In this document: in pieces, positions 15,274 to 25,340 of the stretch
Numbering within the stretch: position 1 is the stretch's first letter
Layout of the letters: each line of letters begins with the position of its first letter
From: Orbaceae bacterium BiB
GTDB lineage: Bacteria > Pseudomonadota > Gammaproteobacteria > Enterobacterales > Orbaceae
DNA length: 64,000 nucleotides
Reading direction: 5' to 3'
Assembly: GCA_036251205.1 (NCBI GenBank)
Contig: CP133958.1
Location: 248,001-312,000, forward strand
Translations under genes and position numbers: made by a program
Notes under the pieces: generated by a model
What the model was told of the DNA's origin: nothing
Database searches by the model: none
The model's input: only the letters and a program-made list of their open reading frames with translations

Positions 15274-15825
15274 TTAATGGCCTTCAAATTCGACCAAGGT
15301 AAAGCAGTTAACGCCCATTTCTGTCAGTTTTTCTTGACCTTGTAAATCAGGTAGATTAATGACAAAAGCAGCATCTTCTACAATACCACCAGATTTTCGG
15401 ATTAACTTCGTTGTCGCAGCAACTGTTCCACCCGTTGCAAGTAAATCATCAATAATTAGTACTCGTTCACCACTATTAATTGCATCGGTGTGTATTTCAA
15501 GAGTATCTGTACCATATTCAAGTTGATACTCCTCTTTAAATACATGGCGAGGTAATTTATGCGGTTTTCTTACTGGAATAAAACCAACACCCAATGCTAA
15601 TGCAATCGGTGCTGCGAAGATAAATCCACGAGCTTCGGTACCTACAACTTTATCTATTTTCTTATTTTGATAATGTTTCACCAACAAATCAATAGTGAGT
15701 TTAAAAGCCTTTGGATTTTCCAATAAACTCGTAATATCACGAAATAAGATCCCTTCTTTAGGGTAGTTTGGAATTGTAATAATACTGTTTTTAATAAAGT
15801 CTAATTCAGATTGTTGATTATTCAT
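15274..15825 (-). CDS. apt: Adenine phosphoribosyltransferase
   Basis: A 183-residue enzyme converting adenine plus PRPP to AMP in purine salvage. The sequence has [20 protein letters not shown] near the N-terminus, [19 protein letters not shown], the flexible-loop region [16 protein letters not shown], and the PRPP-binding motif [20 protein letters not shown]. Length equals that of E. coli Apt. The gene lies two bases downstream of brnQ on the same strand and is probably co-transcribed with it. Confidence 0.97.
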   Translation of the reverse strand: MNNQQSELDFIKNSIITIPNYPKEGILFRDITSLLENPKAFKLTIDLLVKHYQNKKIDKVVGTEARGFIFAAPIALALGVGFIPVRKPHKLPRHVFKEEYQLEYGTDTLEIHTDAINSGERVLIIDDLLATGGTVAATTKLIRKSGGIVEDAAFVINLPDLQGQEKLTEMGVNCFTLVEFEGH

Positions 15826-15827
15826 AA

Positions 15828-17198
15828 TTATTGTTCTCTGTTTATTATACTGTTATTAGGTGTCATTAGTTCAGCATAAATATAACCAATTATTGCGCCA
15901 GCAAATGCAGGAATTAGCCATCCAAGACCTTCATTATAAAGTGGTAAATAAGTTGTGAATATATTATCTACAAATTTTGTACTAGTGAAAGCCCATTGCC
16001 AGTCGGTATTGAAAAATTCACTGTGTGACTTAACAATAGAACTAATTTCAAAAAGGATACTTGTTAATAAAGTTAAGTAGATCGTCCCCATATATACTGC
16101 TTTGTAACCATTGAAAAGAGAATGAGCGAAGGTTAAAACAATTAATACAATGGTAACTGGGTAAATAATTGATAAAACAGGAACTGAAATAGAGATTAAT
16201 GAAGATAAGCCGATATTGGCAAATAATCCACTAATAATAGAGAATAGAACGGCATATTGACGATAGCTTAATTTAGGGCAGAGTGATACTAAATAATTAG
16301 CACAAGCATGAGTTAATCCAATGTTTGTTGTCATACAAGCAACGGTAACCATTAGCCCAAGAATAAGATTGCCCCAAACTCCAAAATAATAAGTTGAGAC
16401 TCTTGCTAATATTTGCCCACCATTATCTAATATCCCTAATTTTTCAACGCTTGTTGCTCCCATATAGACTAATGATATATAGAAGAAAGCTAGAATTGCG
16501 CCTGCAATCAAGCTTGCTTGTAAACAGGATTTGATAATTTTAGTTTTATCTTTAATACCAATGCTAATAATACTCTGTACTACAATAATACCAAAAATTA
16601 ATGATGCTAGGGTATCCATGGTTAGATAACCATAAGTAAAACCGGTAAAGAATGGATAGTTTTGGTAATTTTCGGTAACGGCAGGGAGTGGATTACCCAT
16701 TGGCCAGATAAGTGCAGCTAAAATCAGAATTAAGATAAAGCTAATTTTTAATGGCGTTAAGATTTTACCCACAATATCAATAAATTTATGGGGATTTAAC
16801 GCTAATAAACAACAGACACCGTAGAAAAGCAAGGTGAATATAGCGAGATATAATGTAGTATGACTCTCATCAACAAACGGTTTAATTGCAATTTCAAAGG
16901 AAACGCTTCCCGTTCTTGGCATAGCAAATAATGGGCCGATAGTTAGGTATAGGGCTGTTGCAAAAATTAATCCAAAAATTATTCCACTACGTTGCGCGAT
17001 TTTTAGAAAGTCTTTTTCACCTGAAAATCCCATCGCCATGACGCCAAGGAGTGGGAATATTACACCGGTTATAACAAAACCGAATGATGCCAAATCAAAA
17101 TGTTGGCCTGATAATTGACCGATAGAAACCGGAAAAATAAGATTACCAGCACCAAAAAAGAGTGCAAATAATGTCATACCAATAAAAACAATACGCAT
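15828..17198 (-). CDS. brnQ: Branched-chain amino acid carrier BrnQ
   Basis: A 456-residue inner-membrane Na+-coupled (LIVCS family) importer of leucine, isoleucine and valine. The N-terminus contains the family signature [20 protein letters not shown]; about 12 hydrophobic helices follow. The first ATG (17196-17198) lacks a good ribosome-binding site. Relatives begin about eight residues earlier and the upstream frame is open for eleven codons (down to a TAA), but it offers no ATG, GTG or TTG, so the ATG stands. It leads a two-gene unit with apt. Upstream lies a promoter region shared with the divergent PheC-like gene. Confidence 0.93.
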   Translation of the reverse strand: MRIVFIGMTLFALFFGAGNLIFPVSIGQLSGQHFDLASFGFVITGVIFPLLGVMAMGFSGEKDFLKIAQRSGIIFGLIFATALYLTIGPLFAMPRTGSVSFEIAIKPFVDESHTTLYLAIFTLLFYGVCCLLALNPHKFIDIVGKILTPLKISFILILILAALIWPMGNPLPAVTENYQNYPFFTGFTYGYLTMDTLASLIFGIIVVQSIISIGIKDKTKIIKSCLQASLIAGAILAFFYISLVYMGATSVEKLGILDNGGQILARVSTYYFGVWGNLILGLMVTVACMTTNIGLTHACANYLVSLCPKLSYRQYAVLFSIISGLFANIGLSSLISISVPVLSIIYPVTIVLIVLTFAHSLFNGYKAVYMGTIYLTLLTSILFEISSIVKSHSEFFNTDWQWAFTSTKFVDNIFTTYLPLYNEGLGWLIPAFAGAIIGYIYAELMTPNNSIINREQ

Positions 17199-17390
17199 GT
17201 TCTGAAGTCTATTAATAGCTAAAAAGAAGGATTATAGCGTAATAATTCTATTTTCCTATAAGCGATATCGATTTTTCAATTATTAAACGATATTTAGCTG
17301 ATTTATTAACCATAAATTTAGCTGGGCAAAAAAAAATTAATATTACATAATGGATAACATATGAGATTAAAAGAGAAAAAAGGAATTACG

Positions 17391-18158
17391 ATGAAAAAAA
17401 TATTATCGATATTACTGCTGGGTTTAGTATTTCAATCTGCTTACGCTAAAACATTTGATGAAATCAAGTCATCAGGTATGTTGAGAATTGGAGTGCCAGC
17501 TGATTATGCGCCATTAGCTTATTATAATGAAAATCAGCGTCTGGTCGGTTTCGATATTGATATGGCTAAAGATTTAGCGAAGTCGCTTAATTTAACACCG
17601 GTTTTTGTTATTACCAGTTGGCCAACATTATCACAAGATTTAGCTGATGATCACTATGATATTGCTATGGGTGGCGTGACTTATACACCCGCTCGTGCTG
17701 AGCAGTTTCTACTATCAAAACCGGTAGTCCCTAATGGCAAAATTGCATTAGCTAGCTGTCAATCTGCGACAAAATTAACTAATTTAGATAAAATTAATCA
17801 GGCTGATGTTAAAGTTGTTGTGAATCCTGGCGGCACCAATGAAAGCTTTGTTAATAACAATATTCATGATGCACAGATTATTCGTGTAAAAGATAATTTC
17901 GCTAATATTCAAGCATTAAGAGAACAGACTGCTGATATGATGGTAACCGATCTAATTGAAGGCTATTACTATCAATATAAAGAGCCCGGTGTATTATGTT
18001 TAGCTACCAAAGTCCCTTTTGCTGGTACAAAAAGTTATAAAGCTTATATGGTACAACACCAAAATAGTGACTTAATTGATTATATTAATAATTGGTTAAT
18101 CCAAACTGATATTAGTCGTGTTGCTAATCATTGGGGTGTGCACACTAAACTCGATTAG
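17391..18158 (+). CDS. Periplasmic cyclohexadienyl dehydratase-like (PheC-type) solute-binding protein
   Basis: A 255-residue exported family-3 solute-binding fold protein. The ATG at 17391 has AAGGA upstream and starts a clean signal peptide (MKKILSILLLGLVFQSAYA); the ATG at 17361 is not needed. The sequence follows PheC of Pseudomonas rather than amino-acid-transporter binding proteins: TSWPTLSQDLADDHYDIAMG, then VNPGGTNESFVNNN, then TADMMVTDLIEGYYYQ, which keeps the Glu that acts in PheC catalysis. PheC decarboxylates and dehydrates prephenate to phenylpyruvate in the periplasm. No transporter permease lies beside it, consistent with an enzyme rather than a transport subunit. An amino-acid binding role cannot be excluded. 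Confidence 0.75.
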   Translation: MKKILSILLLGLVFQSAYAKTFDEIKSSGMLRIGVPADYAPLAYYNENQRLVGFDIDMAKDLAKSLNLTPVFVITSWPTLSQDLADDHYDIAMGGVTYTPARAEQFLLSKPVVPNGKIALASCQSATKLTNLDKINQADVKVVVNPGGTNESFVNNNIHDAQIIRVKDNFANIQALREQTADMMVTDLIEGYYYQYKEPGVLCLATKVPFAGTKSYKAYMVQHQNSDLIDYINNWLIQTDISRVANHWGVHTKLD

Positions 18159-18381
18159 TACCTAATCGCTATTAAATCAGCTGCATATTGAGAGATATTT
18201 TTTATATTTTTTTGATTTAATGGTGGGGTAATTATCCATTTTAGTGGGCATTAAAGTGATTATCATCAGCGATTGATGCTGTTAGCTGTTATTAAGTATT
18301 CGGCGAAATTATTCTTGTCTTATTGATTTTTTATATTGGCATAGTAATATCGTCGATTATTTATTAATGTGTATTATTAAA

Positions 18382-18714
18382 ATGAATGCTTATATATTAC
18401 TATTTTTTGCGATTATCTGTGAGGTTGTTGCAACTTCATCATTAAAACTATCGAATGGATTTAGTCAGTTAGTCCCTTCTATTATTACTGTTATTGGTTA
18501 TGCCGCTTCGTTTTATCTGTTGTCATTAACCTTAAAATCAATCCCAGTTGGCGTAGCTTATGCAATTTGGTCTGGCATCGGTATTGTATTGGTTAGCGTT
18601 ATTGCTTGTTTTTTTTTCAAACAAGCGTTAGATGTTGCAGCGTTAGTCGGAATGGGCTTGATTATGCTAGGTGTGATTATTATTAATGTCTTTTCTAGTA
18701 CCTCTGGCCATTAA
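18382..18714 (+). CDS. Small multidrug resistance (SMR) efflux protein, EmrE-like
   Basis: A 110-residue four-helix inner-membrane exporter, exactly the length of EmrE. I chose the ATG at 18382 because it places the essential membrane glutamate at position 14 (NAYILLFFAIICEVVATSSL), as in EmrE; an ATG five codons earlier would not. Family motifs include PVGVAYAIWSGIGIVLVSV (helix 3, with the conserved Trp) and GLIMLGVIIINVFS (helix 4). It would work as an antiparallel dimer exporting cationic aromatic drugs or quaternary amines against protons. The ribosome-binding site is weak. Monocistronic, ended by a shared terminator. Confidence 0.9.
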   Translation: MNAYILLFFAIICEVVATSSLKLSNGFSQLVPSIITVIGYAASFYLLSLTLKSIPVGVAYAIWSGIGIVLVSVIACFFFKQALDVAALVGMGLIMLGVIIINVFSSTSGH

Positions 18715-18767
18715 TGATGAGATAACAATATCGTTATAGCTTCATTCACAAAATAAAATGCGAAACA

Positions 18768-18796
18768 ATGGCGCTTTATCTTAAGTAAAGCGCCAT
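18768..18796. terminator. Bidirectional hairpin between the SMR gene and argS
   Basis: ATGGCGCTTTA (18768-18778) and TAAAGCGCCAT (18786-18796) form a perfect 11-base-pair stem with a seven-base loop, between two convergent genes. T-runs are short, so efficiency is uncertain. Confidence 0.7.
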
Positions 18797-18810
18797 GACG
18801 TGAATAGTAT

Positions 18811-20544
18811 CTACATTTTTTCGATGGTTTTAATCCCTAACATATCTAAACCAATTTTTAATGTTTTTGCCGTTAATGCTGCTAATTTTAGGCGACTATT
18901 TTTTAGTGCTGTATTCTCCGCTGATAATACTGGGCAATGCTCATAAAAACTTGAAAATAGTGTAGCAATATCATAAAGATATGCACAAAGTACATGAGGT
19001 AATCCATCATTAGTTAACACTGTAATGGTTTCATCGAATTGGGCTAATCGAGTCGCTAATGCCTGCTCTTTTTCATGCTCAATTATGATATTACCTGCTA
19101 AATTTTCCATTGATAAATTAGCTTTACGGAAGATTGATATCACTCGAGTATATGCATATTGTAGATAAGGAGCTGTATTACCTTCAAATGACAGCATATT
19201 GTCCCAATCGAACACATAATCTGTGGTTCGATTTTTTGATAAATCAGCATATTTTACTGCACCAATCGCTACTGCATCAACAATAGTCGCTAGCTCTTTA
19301 TCTGTTAAGTCTGGATTTTTAGATTTAACAAGTGCTGCCGCTCTTTCTGTGGCTTCATCTAATAAATCATTTAGTTTAACTGTGTCACCAGAACGTGTTT
19401 TAAACGGTTTACCATCTTTCCCTAGCATCATACCGAACATATGATGTTCTAATTGTAATGATTCTGGAATATAGTTTGCACGATGGGCAATTAACCATAC
19501 TTGTTCTAAATGTTGATGTTGTCTTGAGTCTGTATAATATAAAATACGATCAGCATGTAGTTTTTCGTAACGGTATTTAAGTGCTGCAATATCTGTTGTT
19601 GCATAAAGGTAACCGCCATCGCGTTTTTGAATAATAACGCCCATTGGTTCACCTTCTTTATTTTTGTATTCATCAAGGAAAACAACTGTGGCGCCATCAC
19701 TTTCAACCGCAATACCTTTAGCTTTTAAATCGCTAACGACTTCAGGCAGTAATTTGTTATAAATACTTTCACCCATTGTATCAGCAAGTGATAGGGTGAC
19801 ATTAAGGCGTTTATAAGTGGCAACATTTTGAGTCATAGTGATATCGACTAATTTTCGCCACATAGTTAGACAATATTCATCACCACCTTGTAGTTTTACT
19901 ACATAATTACGGGCTTTTTCTGCAAAAACGGCATCTTCATCATAATGTTTTTTAGCTGCACGATAGAACTCTTCTAAATCAGCAAGTTCCATATCCTGTG
20001 CATTTTCATTTTGCATTTTCTCTAGATAGGCAATCAACATCCCAAACTGGGTTCCCCAGTCGCCAACATGATTGGCTCGGATAACATTATGACCTAAATA
20101 TTCTAAGACACGAACCGAAGCATCTCCGATAATTGTTGAACGCAAATGCCCAACATGCATCTCTTTAGCAACGTTAGGGGCAGAGTAGTCGACAATAATA
20201 TTGTGTGGTTTGTCTGCTAAGGTAAGATTAAGTTTTTCATTATCAAGGGCTAATTGATTCTGTTTAGCAAGCCAGCAAGTATTTAAAAATAGATTAATAA
20301 ATCCTGGTCCAGCTATTTCAACTTTGCTTACATATTCATCGATAGCTAAATGGTTAACGACATTTTCAGCTAATTGTCTTGGGTTTAAAGACATTTTTTT
20401 GGCTGCAGCCATGATACCATTAGCTTGATAATCACCGAATTGTGCTTTAGCGGATTGTTTTACTAAGGCATCACAATCAGCAGGAGCTCCCGCTGCGATC
20501 ATTGCCTGTTTAATTTTGTCAGATAATAATAGTTGAATATTCAC
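18811..20544 (-). CDS. argS: Arginyl-tRNA synthetase
   Basis: A 577-residue class I aminoacyl-tRNA synthetase charging tRNA-Arg. The N-terminal Add1 domain (about 1-110) that grips the tRNA D-loop is present, then the HIGH-type motif in [20 protein letters not shown]. The Rossmann fold continues with [38 protein letters not shown] and [12 protein letters not shown]; the degenerate KMSKS region is [15 protein letters not shown]. The anticodon-binding domain ends at [16 protein letters not shown]. Length matches E. coli ArgS. Monocistronic. Confidence 0.98.
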   Translation of the reverse strand: MNIQLLLSDKIKQAMIAAGAPADCDALVKQSAKAQFGDYQANGIMAAAKKMSLNPRQLAENVVNHLAIDEYVSKVEIAGPGFINLFLNTCWLAKQNQLALDNEKLNLTLADKPHNIIVDYSAPNVAKEMHVGHLRSTIIGDASVRVLEYLGHNVIRANHVGDWGTQFGMLIAYLEKMQNENAQDMELADLEEFYRAAKKHYDEDAVFAEKARNYVVKLQGGDEYCLTMWRKLVDITMTQNVATYKRLNVTLSLADTMGESIYNKLLPEVVSDLKAKGIAVESDGATVVFLDEYKNKEGEPMGVIIQKRDGGYLYATTDIAALKYRYEKLHADRILYYTDSRQHQHLEQVWLIAHRANYIPESLQLEHHMFGMMLGKDGKPFKTRSGDTVKLNDLLDEATERAAALVKSKNPDLTDKELATIVDAVAIGAVKYADLSKNRTTDYVFDWDNMLSFEGNTAPYLQYAYTRVISIFRKANLSMENLAGNIIIEHEKEQALATRLAQFDETITVLTNDGLPHVLCAYLYDIATLFSSFYEHCPVLSAENTALKNSRLKLAALTAKTLKIGLDMLGIKTIEKM

Positions 20545-20625
20545 AGAATCTACCTAAATTTTGATAAAACATTGGCGCATATGATACCTGCAAAGGGTTT
20601 AAATGTCATTCTTACATTAATAGGA

Positions 20626-20653
20626 TTTACTTTGTTTTTTTATTCGTTAGAAT
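20626..20653 (+). promoter_or_regulatory. Probable sigma-70 promoter of the thiamine transport operon
   Basis: TTTACT (20626-20631) and TAGAAT (20648-20653) with a 16-base spacer lie just upstream of the riboswitch. A start near 20660 would put the whole aptamer in the transcript. Confidence 0.5.
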
Positions 20654-20663
20654 AGATCTGTTC

Positions 20664-20786
20664 TCAACGGGGAGCTGATAGGCTGTATCTTAACACTATA
20701 TTTGAGATAAATTCTTAAAGCTGAGAGTTGCAATAGCATGACCCGTAGAACCTGAACCGGTTAATACCGGCGGAGGGATTGAGCAT
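20664..20786 (+). promoter_or_regulatory. TPP riboswitch (THI element)
   Basis: The conserved THI-box segments occur in order: CAACGGGGAGC (about 20665), GCTGAGAG (about 20720), GACCCGTAGAACCTGA (about 20740) and ACCGG-TTAATA-CCGGCGGAGGGA, the P4/P5 region (about 20756-20779). The optional P3 extension is long (about 20690-20715). Thiamine pyrophosphate binding to this aptamer normally shuts expression off. About 80 bases separate it from the thiB start, enough for an expression platform near the AAGGAGG ribosome-binding site; I could not assign the switching hairpins with confidence. Confidence 0.95.
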
Positions 20787-20868
20787 ATCAGAGGAGCTTT
20801 ATTGCTTACTCTTTATTTACTCAAACCTTTTGCCTTAAGTTGTTACTATTGCTAATTAAGGAGGCAAA

Positions 20869-21861
20869 ATGTTACGAATTCTTTTTACTCTTTTCTCTAT
20901 TCTATTTATTGTAGGTCCCGCTACAGCTACAGCTAAAGATAAACCGATTTTAACGGTTTATACTTATAGTTCTTTTGTTTCAGAGTGGGGGCCGGGCTCG
21001 CAAATTAAGGAAAATTTTGAAGCGAAGTGTGACTGTATTGTTAATATGGTCAGTATTGATGATGGTGTGATGATTTTGAATCGTTTAAGATTAGAAGGCA
21101 ATCGTACCAAAGCTGATGTTATTCTTGGGCTAGATACTAATTTAATTAGTATTGCCAAACAAGCTAAATTAGTACAATCCCATGATATCGTAAAACCGAC
21201 TAATTTGGCGGTAGATTGGTGGGATGGACAATTTATTCCTTATGATTATAGCTATTTTGCCTTTATCTATAACCAAGAAAAGATCTCATCTCCACCAACC
21301 AATTTTGCTGAATTATTAGATAACCCTGATTGGAAAATTGTTTATCAGGACCCTCGTACCAGTACGCCGGGGCTGGGTTTATTACTTTGGATAAATAAGA
21401 TTTATGGTGAGAATGCGCCATTAGCTTGGAAAAAATTAGCGCAACACACTGTTACTGTCACTAAAGGCTGGAGTGAGTCTTATGGCCTATTTTTAAAGGG
21501 TGAAGCTGATTTTGTACTTAGTTATAGTACTTCTCCTGTCGTTCATATTAATGATGGTGATCATCGTTATAAAGCTGCTATTTTTAGTGATGGAAATTAT
21601 GAGCAAATTGAAGTTGCAGCAATAACTCAATACGCTAAACAACCTGATTTAGCTAAACAGTTTTTAATGTTTTTATTAACACCACAATCACAACAGATAT
21701 TGATGAATAAAAATATTATGTATCCTGCAATCAGTATTGATTTACCCGCCGCTTATCAGGAGATTAATCCTGTGACTAAAGCTCTATCATTTAGTGCTGA
21801 TGATGTTGCTCGTTACCAAAAAATATGGATCAAACAATGGCAAGATGCGGTCAGTCAATAA
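20869..21861 (+). CDS. thiB: Thiamine/TPP ABC transporter, periplasmic binding protein
   Basis: A 330-residue exported solute-binding protein for thiamine, TMP and TPP. Signal peptide 1-23. The mature protein begins LTVYTYSSFVSEWGPGSQIK, diagnostic of ThiB, followed by GLDTNLISIAKQAKL and AVDWWDGQFIPYDYSYFAFI, with the aromatic residues that stack on thiamine. AAGGAGG lies upstream of the ATG. It is the first gene of thiBPQ, directly under the TPP riboswitch; thiP overlaps its 3' end by 25 bases. Confidence 0.97.
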   Translation: MLRILFTLFSILFIVGPATATAKDKPILTVYTYSSFVSEWGPGSQIKENFEAKCDCIVNMVSIDDGVMILNRLRLEGNRTKADVILGLDTNLISIAKQAKLVQSHDIVKPTNLAVDWWDGQFIPYDYSYFAFIYNQEKISSPPTNFAELLDNPDWKIVYQDPRTSTPGLGLLLWINKIYGENAPLAWKKLAQHTVTVTKGWSESYGLFLKGEADFVLSYSTSPVVHINDGDHRYKAAIFSDGNYEQIEVAAITQYAKQPDLAKQFLMFLLTPQSQQILMNKNIMYPAISIDLPAAYQEINPVTKALSFSADDVARYQKIWIKQWQDAVSQ

Positions 21862-23426
21862 AGATCTATTTACCAGGGTTTACTGTTGTACTTTTTGTTA
21901 GTACAACAGTATTCACTGCACTCATCGCATTATGGTTATTTGCTTTTGAACACAGTGATGAAGGTTTTTACTGGGATAATTATTTATTCAGAGTTGTCTC
22001 ATTTACATTTATACAAGCAACGTTATCAACATTTATCTCGATTATATTAGCCGTGGTATTGGCTAAAGCACTTTATCAAACACAATTTATTGGTAAGAAT
22101 TTATTAATACGCATATTATCATTAACTGTGGTATTGCCGTCACTGGTGGTGATAACTGGATTATTAACCGTTTATGGCCATACTGGTTGGCTAGCATGGT
22201 TATGTGATTATTTTTCAATTAATTATTCACTCTCAATCTATGGTTTAAATGGTATTTTAGTCGCCCATGTCTTTTTAAATTTTCCTTTTGCGGCTAGATA
22301 CTGCTATCAATCCTTATTATTAATTCCTAATGAGCAAAAACAGTTATCTCAGCAACTGGGTTTCAGTTATTTACAAACATTTCGGTATTTAGAATTCCCT
22401 ATTATTATTAAGCAGCTACTGCCTTTAGGGGGCTTAATTTTCATGATGTGTTTTTCCAGTTTTGCAACGGTATTGGCATTAAGTGGTGGCCCTAAATACA
22501 CTACTATTGAGGTAGCAATTTATCAAGCTGTACGTGACTTTGAATTACAACAAGCAGTTATTTTATCTTGTATTCAATTATTGTTCTGTTGTGGATTTAT
22601 GTTGATACTTAAACGATTAGAACCTAAACAGGCGCCACAATTAATTCATAATATCAAACCATATCTGGTTAAAATTACACATAGACAAAAATTACTCTGT
22701 TACATTGTTATTGTCGCGAGTAGTTTGTTTATTTTGACGCCATTACTTGCAGTTATTTGGGATGGGCTTTACTATTTTTCTACTAGTTTTTTGACAAGCT
22801 CATTACTTCAGGCATTATTAACCTCCGTGCTCATTGCCCTTTGTTCAGCACTACTCGCTATGTTGCAAGCTATGCTTCTCTTATCGACTAATAGTCAGCT
22901 ACAATTAAGAGGCAAAATGAGACTAAGTGAAAGCGGTATGCTACTAGGATCATTAATACTTGCTGTACCCAGTATGGTTCTTTCAGCAGGATTTTTTATT
23001 TTATTTTACAGTTATACCGATAGTCCATTGTTTATTTTTGTATTAATGGTGATTTGTAACAGTTTTTTAACGTTACCTTTTATTTTAAAACAATTAGCAA
23101 CGCCATTAGCCGATTTAACTAAAAGATACTATTTTTTATCACAATCTCTAAATATTAAAGGTTTACACTATTTTTATTTAGTTGAGTTTAAGGCGTTAAA
23201 AAAATTATTAGCTTATAATTTTGCTCTCGCCTGTATCATGTCGATGGGGGATTTTGGGATCGTTGCATTGTTTGGTGGGCAAGATTTTATGACTTTACCT
23301 TATTATCTTTACGAACTACTTTCCCATTATCGCTATCAAGAATCTGCTTTTGTCGCATTGATTTTGTTAGTAATTAGCTTTTTATTGATGACACTATTTG
23401 AGTATGCCAGCTATGATAGAACTTAA
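21837..23426 (+). CDS. thiP: Thiamine ABC transporter permease
   Basis: A 529-residue inner-membrane permease with two fused halves of about six helices each, as in E. coli ThiP. Each half has an EAA-loop: QQLGFSYLQTFRYLEFPIII in the first and SQSLNIKGLHYFYLVEFKAL in the second. I favour the ATG at 21837 (MARCGQSIKIYLPG), which matches the usual N-terminus; the ATG at 21825 is in frame and possible. Overlaps with both neighbours indicate translational coupling in thiBPQ. Confidence 0.95.
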   Translation: MARCGQSIKIYLPGFTVVLFVSTTVFTALIALWLFAFEHSDEGFYWDNYLFRVVSFTFIQATLSTFISIILAVVLAKALYQTQFIGKNLLIRILSLTVVLPSLVVITGLLTVYGHTGWLAWLCDYFSINYSLSIYGLNGILVAHVFLNFPFAARYCYQSLLLIPNEQKQLSQQLGFSYLQTFRYLEFPIIIKQLLPLGGLIFMMCFSSFATVLALSGGPKYTTIEVAIYQAVRDFELQQAVILSCIQLLFCCGFMLILKRLEPKQAPQLIHNIKPYLVKITHRQKLLCYIVIVASSLFILTPLLAVIWDGLYYFSTSFLTSSLLQALLTSVLIALCSALLAMLQAMLLLSTNSQLQLRGKMRLSESGMLLGSLILAVPSMVLSAGFFILFYSYTDSPLFIFVLMVICNSFLTLPFILKQLATPLADLTKRYYFLSQSLNIKGLHYFYLVEFKALKKLLAYNFALACIMSMGDFGIVALFGGQDFMTLPYYLYELLSHYRYQESAFVALILLVISFLLMTLFEYASYDRT

Positions 23427-24105
23427 GCACGTCAGTTATTTTTATGATCAGCAAAAAATGATGTTTAATATTACGGTAAAACAAGGTGAAGTTATTACTA
23501 TTTTAGGACCTAGTGGAGCCGGCAAGAGTACATTGCTAAGTTTAATTGCTGGTTTTATTGAGCCGCAATCAGGTCAAATTTGGTTAAATGGTAAAGATGA
23601 AACACACACTTCGCCAGCAAATCGTCCTGTATCAATGTTATTTCAAGATAATAATCTATTTACTCATTTAACTGTTGAGAAAAATTTAGCATTGGGATTA
23701 TCACCTTCATTAAAGCTCACCTCTGCCCAACAACATCAATTATTAACGATCGCTAAGCGTATTGGTCTTGAACCATATTTATCTGTTTATCCTAGCCAGT
23801 TATCTGGCGGTCAACGTCAGCGGGTGGCAATTGGGCGCTGTTTATTACAACATCGACCGATTTTGTTACTTGATGAGCCTTTTTCTTCGCTCGATCCTAA
23901 GTTAAAAAAAGAGATGTTTGAATTACTTTATGAGATTCAAACTGAATATAATTTAACGATTTTAATGGTTACTCATCAACTAGAAGATATTGCAGCAAAC
24001 AATAATCGATGTTTAGTGGTGGTTGACGGTAATGTGGTCTTTGATGGTCATTATGAACAACTTATTAAGCAAAAAATGATATCAGCCTATCTTGGAATAG
24101 CATAA
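23413..24105 (+). CDS. thiQ: Thiamine ABC transporter ATPase
   Basis: A 230-residue ABC ATPase powering ThiBP. Walker A is GPSGAGKSTLLSLIAGF, the Q-loop is MLFQDNNLFTHLTVEKNL, the signature is LSGGQRQRVAIGRCLL, Walker B is ILLLDEPFSSLD and the switch histidine is in MVTHQLEDIA. The ATG at 23413 (MIELKHVSYFYDQ) matches the start of E. coli ThiQ; earlier in-frame starts at 23398 (TTG) and 23404 would add a few residues. It overlaps thiP by 14 bases. Confidence 0.96.
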   Translation: MIELKHVSYFYDQQKMMFNITVKQGEVITILGPSGAGKSTLLSLIAGFIEPQSGQIWLNGKDETHTSPANRPVSMLFQDNNLFTHLTVEKNLALGLSPSLKLTSAQQHQLLTIAKRIGLEPYLSVYPSQLSGGQRQRVAIGRCLLQHRPILLLDEPFSSLDPKLKKEMFELLYEIQTEYNLTILMVTHQLEDIAANNNRCLVVVDGNVVFDGHYEQLIKQKMISAYLGIA

Positions 24106-24310
24106 TATTTAGCTTATTAATTTCGTTATAAAATTGCTTTAATGTATGATTCTGGTGTAAAAATGACAGTGCTATAAAAATAATTAATTTGATTATAAGT
24201 TTAATTAAAAAAGTTATTTTAATTGTAAGCCTGAATATACTTTGCTATTTTAATTAAATCGTTATATAACTTTGACAATGCTATTTGTTTAATGATTAAG
24301 GGTGGACACA

Positions 24311-25123
24311 GTGGAACAACGTATCGGATTTATTGGGTTAGGTAATATGGGGAGTGCGATATTACAAGGTATTTTAGCAAGTGAAACCGTGTCTGCATCG
24401 CAATTTTATATCTATGATGTTAGCTCGGAAGCGATTGAGTCACTTAAGCAAAAATATGCTTTAAATGTATTAGAGAGCGCAAAAGAAGTTGCTAGAGAAT
24501 CGGATATTGTCTTTATTGCTGTTAAACCAAATAATGTTAATGAAGTTTTGACCGAAATCCAAAAAGAGCTAAAGAAATCAACCGTTGTGGTTTCTATTGC
24601 AGCCGGGATTACTCTAAAAGCTATAGAAGCCGTAATTGGTTATGAGCAAAAAGTCATTCGAGTTATGCCAAATACCCCTGCATTAGTTAATTCAGCCATG
24701 TGCTCAATGACACCAAATACAGAAGTTTCGCCAGAAGAGCTACTCACCGTGCGTGCTTTACTCAATTGTATCGGTTTAACAGAGGTTCTGCCCGAATATC
24801 AAGTCCATGCGGCAACCGGTGTGGGCGGTAGTGCTCCTGCATTTGTCTTTATGTTTATTGAAGCGTTAGCTGATGCAGCAGTGAAAGGTGGTATGTCACG
24901 AAAGCAAGCTTATAAATTTGCCGCACAAACGGTGATGGGTTCTGCAAAATTAATGTTAGAAAGTGATAAACATCCTGGTGAGCTAAAAGATATGGTCTGT
25001 TCACCGAGTGGCACAACTATTGAAGGTGTGCAAGTTCTAGAAGAACGAGCTTTTAGAGCTGCTGTTATGGATGCGGTTGAAGCTTGTATTAATCGTTCAA
25101 AAAATTTGAGCGGTGAAAAGTAG
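24311..25123 (+). CDS. proC: Pyrroline-5-carboxylate reductase
   Basis: A 270-residue enzyme catalysing the last step of proline synthesis with NAD(P)H. The start is a GTG at 24311: it yields MEQRIGFIGLGNMGSAILQG, aligning with E. coli ProC, and AAGG lies eight bases upstream; the GTG at 24302 overlaps that ribosome-binding site. Other motifs are RVMPNTPALVNSAMCSMTPN and the C-terminal dimer and active-site segment GVGGSAPAFVFMFIEALADA plus DMVCSPSGTTIEGVQVLEE. Complete. A terminator hairpin follows. Confidence 0.97.
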   Translation: MEQRIGFIGLGNMGSAILQGILASETVSASQFYIYDVSSEAIESLKQKYALNVLESAKEVARESDIVFIAVKPNNVNEVLTEIQKELKKSTVVVSIAAGITLKAIEAVIGYEQKVIRVMPNTPALVNSAMCSMTPNTEVSPEELLTVRALLNCIGLTEVLPEYQVHAATGVGGSAPAFVFMFIEALADAAVKGGMSRKQAYKFAAQTVMGSAKLMLESDKHPGELKDMVCSPSGTTIEGVQVLEERAFRAAVMDAVEACINRSKNLSGEK

Positions 25124-25135
25124 TTCATCCCAATT

Positions 25136-25168
25136 GAGTTAACTGGCTTTATACCAGCCAGTTAATCT
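25136..25168 (+). terminator. Hairpin after proC
   Basis: TTAACTGGCT (25139-25148) and AGCCAGTTAA (25156-25165) form a perfect ten-base-pair stem with a seven-base loop, 15 bases after the stop. The T-run is poor (TCTATCAT), so it may need Rho or serve mainly for mRNA stability. Confidence 0.6.
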
Positions 25169-25340
25169 ATCATATTCTTCTCGTCGCCATACTTTTTGTA
25201 ACAGCTTATATTTCATCGATTAATTGTAAGTTAATAGTAATCATCGTACAATTATCGAATAATTATTATAACTTTTGCTGTTTTTTCATGCCTAACAAAC
25301 GCTAATAAATAAATGTTGTACTGCAATTAAATAATATTAT

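Noticed and set aside
25136-25168. Insertion-sequence end or attachment repeat after proC
   Set aside because: The inverted repeat is a simple hairpin directly behind a stop codon with no transposase or target duplication.
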